This document shows, piece by piece, positions 61,468 through 64,000 of a stretch of DNA of 64,000 nucleotides. Below the pieces are notes generated by a model, which was given only the letters and a program-made list of their open reading frames with translations, ran no database searches and had not been told where the DNA came from. The position numbers and the translations under genes were made by a program. The stretch's first letter is position 1, and the number at the start of each line of letters is the position of its first letter. Origin of the DNA: Natrinema salaciae (GTDB taxonomy: Archaea > Halobacteriota > Halobacteria > Halobacteriales > Natrialbaceae); contig NZ_FOFD01000005.1 of assembly GCF_900110865.1 (NCBI RefSeq), positions 277,294 through 341,293 of the forward strand, in the 5' to 3' direction.

Positions 61468-62082
61468 TTAGTCTGGGTTCTGAGCGTATAGTATTTCAGC
61501 CGCGTGCTGATGGGGTTCGTCACCCGAATCATCGTCGAAAACGAGACGTTCAGTCCGCAGTATTTCCCACTCAGTGTAGTAGTCTGTCAATTCACCTGGT
61601 GCGTAGAAGTGCTCGTTTGTCGTCCAATCCGGCGGCGTCGGAATATCGGGATGATCGACGAAAGCGAACATCGCGTGAATCCCGCCGGCAGTCGTTTTGG
61701 ATTTGAAATGCTCGAACTGTCGCTTTCGGTTCTCGGGACGGATGTACTGGACCGTCCCGGCCGAGTAGACGACGTCGACCGGTTCGGGGAGGGTGACATC
61801 GTTCGCATCGGCCTCAACAGTCTCGAGTGTCACTCCTCGATCCTCGGCAAGTTTTTCTGCCTTTCGCAGCCCGTTCGGGACGATATCCATCGCATACACG
61901 TTCCAGCCGTGCTCGGCGAAAAATACCGCATCTCGTCCCTCGCCGGCACCAATGTCGATCGCCGTAATTGTATTTTCGACGACCGGCGCCACGTCAACCG
62001 TGTTCTTGGCCATCGTGTTCGGTTCCGTTCCCCAATAGTAGTCCTCGCGGCCATACACCTCCTGCCGGTCATCGTATCGCAT
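61468..62082 (-). CDS. Class I SAM-dependent methyltransferase (TehB-like)
   Basis: A 204-residue protein. AIDIGAGEGRDAVFFAEHGW (residues 41-60) is the SAM-binding motif I with motif II in DIVPNGLRKAEKLAEDRG and DVVYSAGTVQYIRPENRKRQ as motif IV. The start YGREDYYWGTEPN is typical of TehB-like tellurite-resistance methyltransferases and of related haloarchaeal enzymes with small-molecule substrates. Encoded alone; a 50-base space separates it from the convergent stress protein. Start 62082 keeps the full N-terminal helix. Confidence 0.85.
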   Translation of the reverse strand: MRYDDRQEVYGREDYYWGTEPNTMAKNTVDVAPVVENTITAIDIGAGEGRDAVFFAEHGWNVYAMDIVPNGLRKAEKLAEDRGVTLETVEADANDVTLPEPVDVVYSAGTVQYIRPENRKRQFEHFKSKTTAGGIHAMFAFVDHPDIPTPPDWTTNEHFYAPGELTDYYTEWEILRTERLVFDDDSGDEPHQHAAEILYAQNPD

Positions 62083-62170
62083 TACTAAACAATGGTCATT
62101 CGTGTCTGTATGAAGATTCTCATATTCGCCGCGGTCGACTTTCGCATCCGAGCGATTGCAGTAGTGAGTC

Positions 62171-62416
62171 CTATACCGAGAGTCGATTCTGACACGACGG
62201 ACAGGACATCAATCCTTGTTTGATGAGCATATACGACTTCTCGCATTTCGGGCACGGGCTGCCGAGAGACATATCCGATTCACGCGCAAGCCCGAAGAGC
62301 GCGTTTCGGAGGTATCGCTGTTCCGTTTGCATCTCCGAGAGCTGTTTCTGGAGGGCAGTAATCTCCTCAGAGAGGCCCCGATCACGCTTGTTGTTAGACT
62401 CTCGCAGTGTCGGCAT
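62171..62416 (-). CDS. Small coiled-coil zinc-ribbon protein
   Basis: An 81-residue protein: an N-terminal coiled coil (KRDRGLSEEITALQKQLSEM) followed by a zinc ribbon with CPKC and CPSC separated by about 16 residues. Short proteins of this type may bind nucleic acid. The ATG at 62416 was chosen over the one codon earlier. Runs in the same direction as the methyltransferase, about 90 bases upstream of it. Confidence 0.7.
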   Translation of the reverse strand: MPTLRESNNKRDRGLSEEITALQKQLSEMQTEQRYLRNALFGLARESDMSLGSPCPKCEKSYMLIKQGLMSCPSCQNRLSV

Positions 62417-62419
62417 CAT

Positions 62420-62746
62420 AGGTGGTGGTATCTCTCGAGAAGGGAAAAGGACGCCTCCTACGTACCACGGGTGTTCGGAGACGGTACGTCGAAATCGAGC
62501 TCGACCCGCTATTGAACAGCTCGATCGCTTCCGTATCGGCCGTGCCTATCGGGCAACCCGGCTTCGCCGTTCCACGTCGGGCGGATCGTTCTGCGTAATG
62601 GTGGAATCGTTTCTCCTCCCCTGACGCGTTCACTGGCTGATTTTCTGGGGTTCATCGACCGATAGTTTGCCACGAGACCAAGTCGCTGCCGATGTCGAAC
62701 CGAATAGCGGATCTGCGTCTTCCTTCCTGTGGCCGGACGTATCCAC
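62420..62746. other. Intergenic region without a supported gene
   Basis: About 330 bases between the small zinc-ribbon gene and the frameshifted one; frames are open but Arg/Ser-rich and without start context. Confidence 0.35.
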
Positions 62747-62948
62747 TCACTCGATCGGGTTGTCTTCCCACCGTTCTGCGAATTCGTTCACCCACTTCCG
62801 GGATTCGATTTCCATGACGGGCCGTTCGACCCGTGACGGATACACGTCAGAAGCCGCGTGCACGTTCCAGCTATTCAGCACGACGCTCTTGACAGCGATC
62901 GTCGAGAACGGTCATCATCCGGTACCCGCATACCTTACAGTAACGTAG
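62747..62948 (-). pseudogene. Frameshifted small zinc-ribbon protein
   Basis: One minus-strand frame reads LRYCKVCGYRMMTVLDDRC, a zinc-ribbon start, and stops at about 62877. A second frame, open over the same bases, continues VVLNSWNVHAASDVYPSRVE and MEIESRKWVNEFAERWEDNP to TGA at 62747-62749. A single shift would join them into a protein of about 70 residues. Family not recognised. Confidence 0.4.
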
Positions 62949-62955
62949 TTCGATC

Positions 62956-62960
62956 GGAGG
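62956..62960 (+). promoter_or_regulatory. Shine-Dalgarno site of the membrane protein gene
   Basis: GGAGG eight bases upstream of the ATG at 62969. Leadered translation is the minority mode in haloarchaea, and this site fixes the start against longer open frames from 62858. Confidence 0.6.
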
Positions 62961-62968
62961 ATACAGCC

Positions 62969-63370
62969 ATGAGTATCAGATCAGGGGGACTGGCACTGGT
63001 CGCAGGAAGTGCCGCGTTCCTCATCGCCGGTGTCACTGTCACCGAATTCGCCCATCAGTGGATCGAATTCTCGCTGTTCATCGGCATCCCGGCCGGGATC
63101 GTTGCTGGCGTGGTCACCTCCGCTGCGGTATACATTGGGTTAGCTGACAATTCCCCGGCCCAGCGCCAGCGCATCGCGAGTGCCGTCGCCGGATTCGGTG
63201 TCGTCTTTCTCGGTGGACTACTCCTCCTTGGTGGCGTCCTCTCCCTCGGTGTCACGCTCGCACTCAGTATCGCCTTCGTTGGCGCGCTTCTTGCGGGGAC
63301 AGGAGTGTACGTCCGAAGACCGAAACGCCGCGAAACGGACAGCGAAGACGAAACTACCGGTATCCGATAA
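62969..63370 (+). CDS. Four-helix membrane protein of unknown function
   Basis: A 133-residue protein with four hydrophobic segments (LVAGSAAFLIAGVTVTEF, FIGIPAGIVAGVVTSAAVY, IASAVAGFGVVFLGGLLLLG, VTLALSIAFVGALLAGTG) and a charged C-terminal tail (RRPKRRETDSEDE). A GGAGG ribosome-binding site at 62956-62960 precedes the ATG at 62969 at a good distance, unlike most leaderless starts here. No recognised family. Confidence 0.75.
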   Translation: MSIRSGGLALVAGSAAFLIAGVTVTEFAHQWIEFSLFIGIPAGIVAGVVTSAAVYIGLADNSPAQRQRIASAVAGFGVVFLGGLLLLGGVLSLGVTLALSIAFVGALLAGTGVYVRRPKRRETDSEDETTGIR

Positions 63371-63526
63371 CCGAAGAAGAATCACCGCGTGCGGATCGGT
63401 TCCGTGGGGTACCTGCAGTTTACGGGAACGGTTCGCTCCGCTCCCCGGTCGCGACCGTCTCGAGAACTCGTCGTACTGCCGGTTGCGAATGGCGGTTCGG
63501 GCCCACCTGATCCCGTCGCGAGCGGC

Positions 63527-64000
63527 TCAGACGAGGAGTTGCACGTCGGACTCGGCCATGTGCTGGAGGGCGGTAGCGGCTCCGACGCCGGTCGTGACGC
63601 CGTCGTAGAAGTCGTCTTCGTCGTAGTCCATCAGTTCGATGGTCATCTGGCAGGCCTGGAGGTCGACGCCCTGCTCGAGGGAGAGGTCGATGAGTTCCTG
63701 GATGGTGGCGGTGCCGTTTTCGTCGATTTTCTTCTGCATCATCTTAGTGGCCATGCGGTCCATCCCGGGAAGGGCGGCGATCGAGTTCGGCAGCGGCATG
63801 TTCGGGTTGCCGACGGCGCTCAGTTTGAGGTCCGCCGACTTCTCCTCGTGGAGGATGTCGAGTCCCCAGAAGGTGTGGAAGACGACGACGTCCCAGCCGA
63901 AGGCAGCGGCCGTGCTCGCGAGGATCAGCGGCGGGTAGGCCATGTCGAAGCTGCCCTTGGTCGCGACGATGGTCATCTTTTTGCCGTCGTCGCCGAGTTC
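63527..64000 (-). CDS. DsrE/DsrF/DrsH-like family protein (5' part beyond window)
   Basis: At least 158 codons; the frame is open to the window edge (reading ELGDDGKK before an internal ATG at 63976), and relatives have a longer polar N-terminus, so the true start is outside. MTIVATKGSFDMAYPPLILASTAAAFGWDVVVFHTFWGL is the first strand-helix unit of the DsrE-like fold, and GVDLQACQMTIELMDYDEDDF contains the conserved Cys of the DrsH/peroxiredoxin-like branch. Probably a sulfur-carrier-type protein near rhodanese genes elsewhere; partners are not visible. A second DsrE-like protein is at 8902-9258. Confidence 0.85.
   Translation of the reverse strand, partial: ELGDDGKKMTIVATKGSFDMAYPPLILASTAAAFGWDVVVFHTFWGLDILHEEKSADLKLSAVGNPNMPLPNSIAALPGMDRMATKMMQKKIDENGTATIQELIDLSLEQGVDLQACQMTIELMDYDEDDFYDGVTTGVGAATALQHMAESDVQLLV

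Noticed and set aside
1..64000. CRISPR arrays, tRNA and rRNA genes
   Set aside because: I found no regularly spaced repeats and no tRNA- or rRNA-like sequence by eye; a tRNAscan/Infernal run would be decisive.

Overview
The window is a piece of a haloarchaeal genome, most probably of the Natrialbaceae type, though that placement is a guess. The DNA is GC-rich, most proteins are acidic (Asp/Glu-rich), exported proteins start with twin-arginine (Tat) signals followed by a lipobox, many genes appear leaderless with TATA-like boxes just upstream of the start, and several families are typical of haloarchaea (LonB, DUF5789, DUF2270, universal stress proteins, HxlR). The unusually high number of broken genes, insertion-sequence scraps and solo hairpins suggests an accessory replicon or a decaying accessory region rather than core chromosome.

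Layout. 0-5 kb: edge of a DUF3179 lipoprotein gene, a protease remnant, a tnpB tail fused into a large lipoprotein gene, a cupin/zinc-ribbon gene, a CoA-binding protein gene, a frameshifted membrane protein and a YHS-MaoC fusion. 5-10 kb: a universal stress protein, a frameshifted conserved gene, an HxlR regulator next to an MFS transporter, a DsrE-like and a START-like protein. 10-19 kb: a patchwork of truncated genes around an A+T-rich toxin/immunity pair (PD-(D/E)XK-type nuclease toxin plus an Imm49-like protein) with DUF2262 and other short acidic proteins that may be orphan immunity proteins. 19-24 kb: an iron/siderophore uptake locus with two tandem solute-binding lipoproteins, a decayed third copy, a FecCD-type permease, a ferredoxin, and two pairs of DtxR/IdeR-like operator palindromes. 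24-29 kb: DUF5789, a DUF2182/DUF1326 pair, an HTH-PemK toxin-antitoxin operon, a zinc-ribbon TRAM-like protein and remnants including a histidine kinase scrap. 29-42 kb: GMC oxidoreductase, serine hydrolase, CAAX-type protease, cupin, lonB, DUF6789-like membrane protein, a dead transposase, a small lipoprotein and a Gfo/Idh/MocA dehydrogenase. 42-49 kb: the second copy of the lipoprotein-cupin-CoA-binding block and three further Tat lipoproteins, then an SDR. 49-64 kb: phosphoribosyltransferase, PPOX protein, stress proteins, NmrA-like protein, DHA2 exporter, CBS protein, DUF2270, a secreted duplicated-domain protein, membrane proteins, a TehB-like methyltransferase, zinc-ribbon proteins and the edge of a DsrE/F gene.

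Two structural facts organise the window. First, about 2.2-2.5 kb is present twice in the same orientation, at roughly 0.97-3.2 kb and 43.3-45.8 kb; each copy is broken in a different gene. Second, about twenty loci show frameshifts, in-frame stops or truncation, with junctions between unrelated gene fragments near 0.97, 10.3 and 14.66 kb. The most system-like element is the toxin-immunity cassette at 15.2-18.4 kb.
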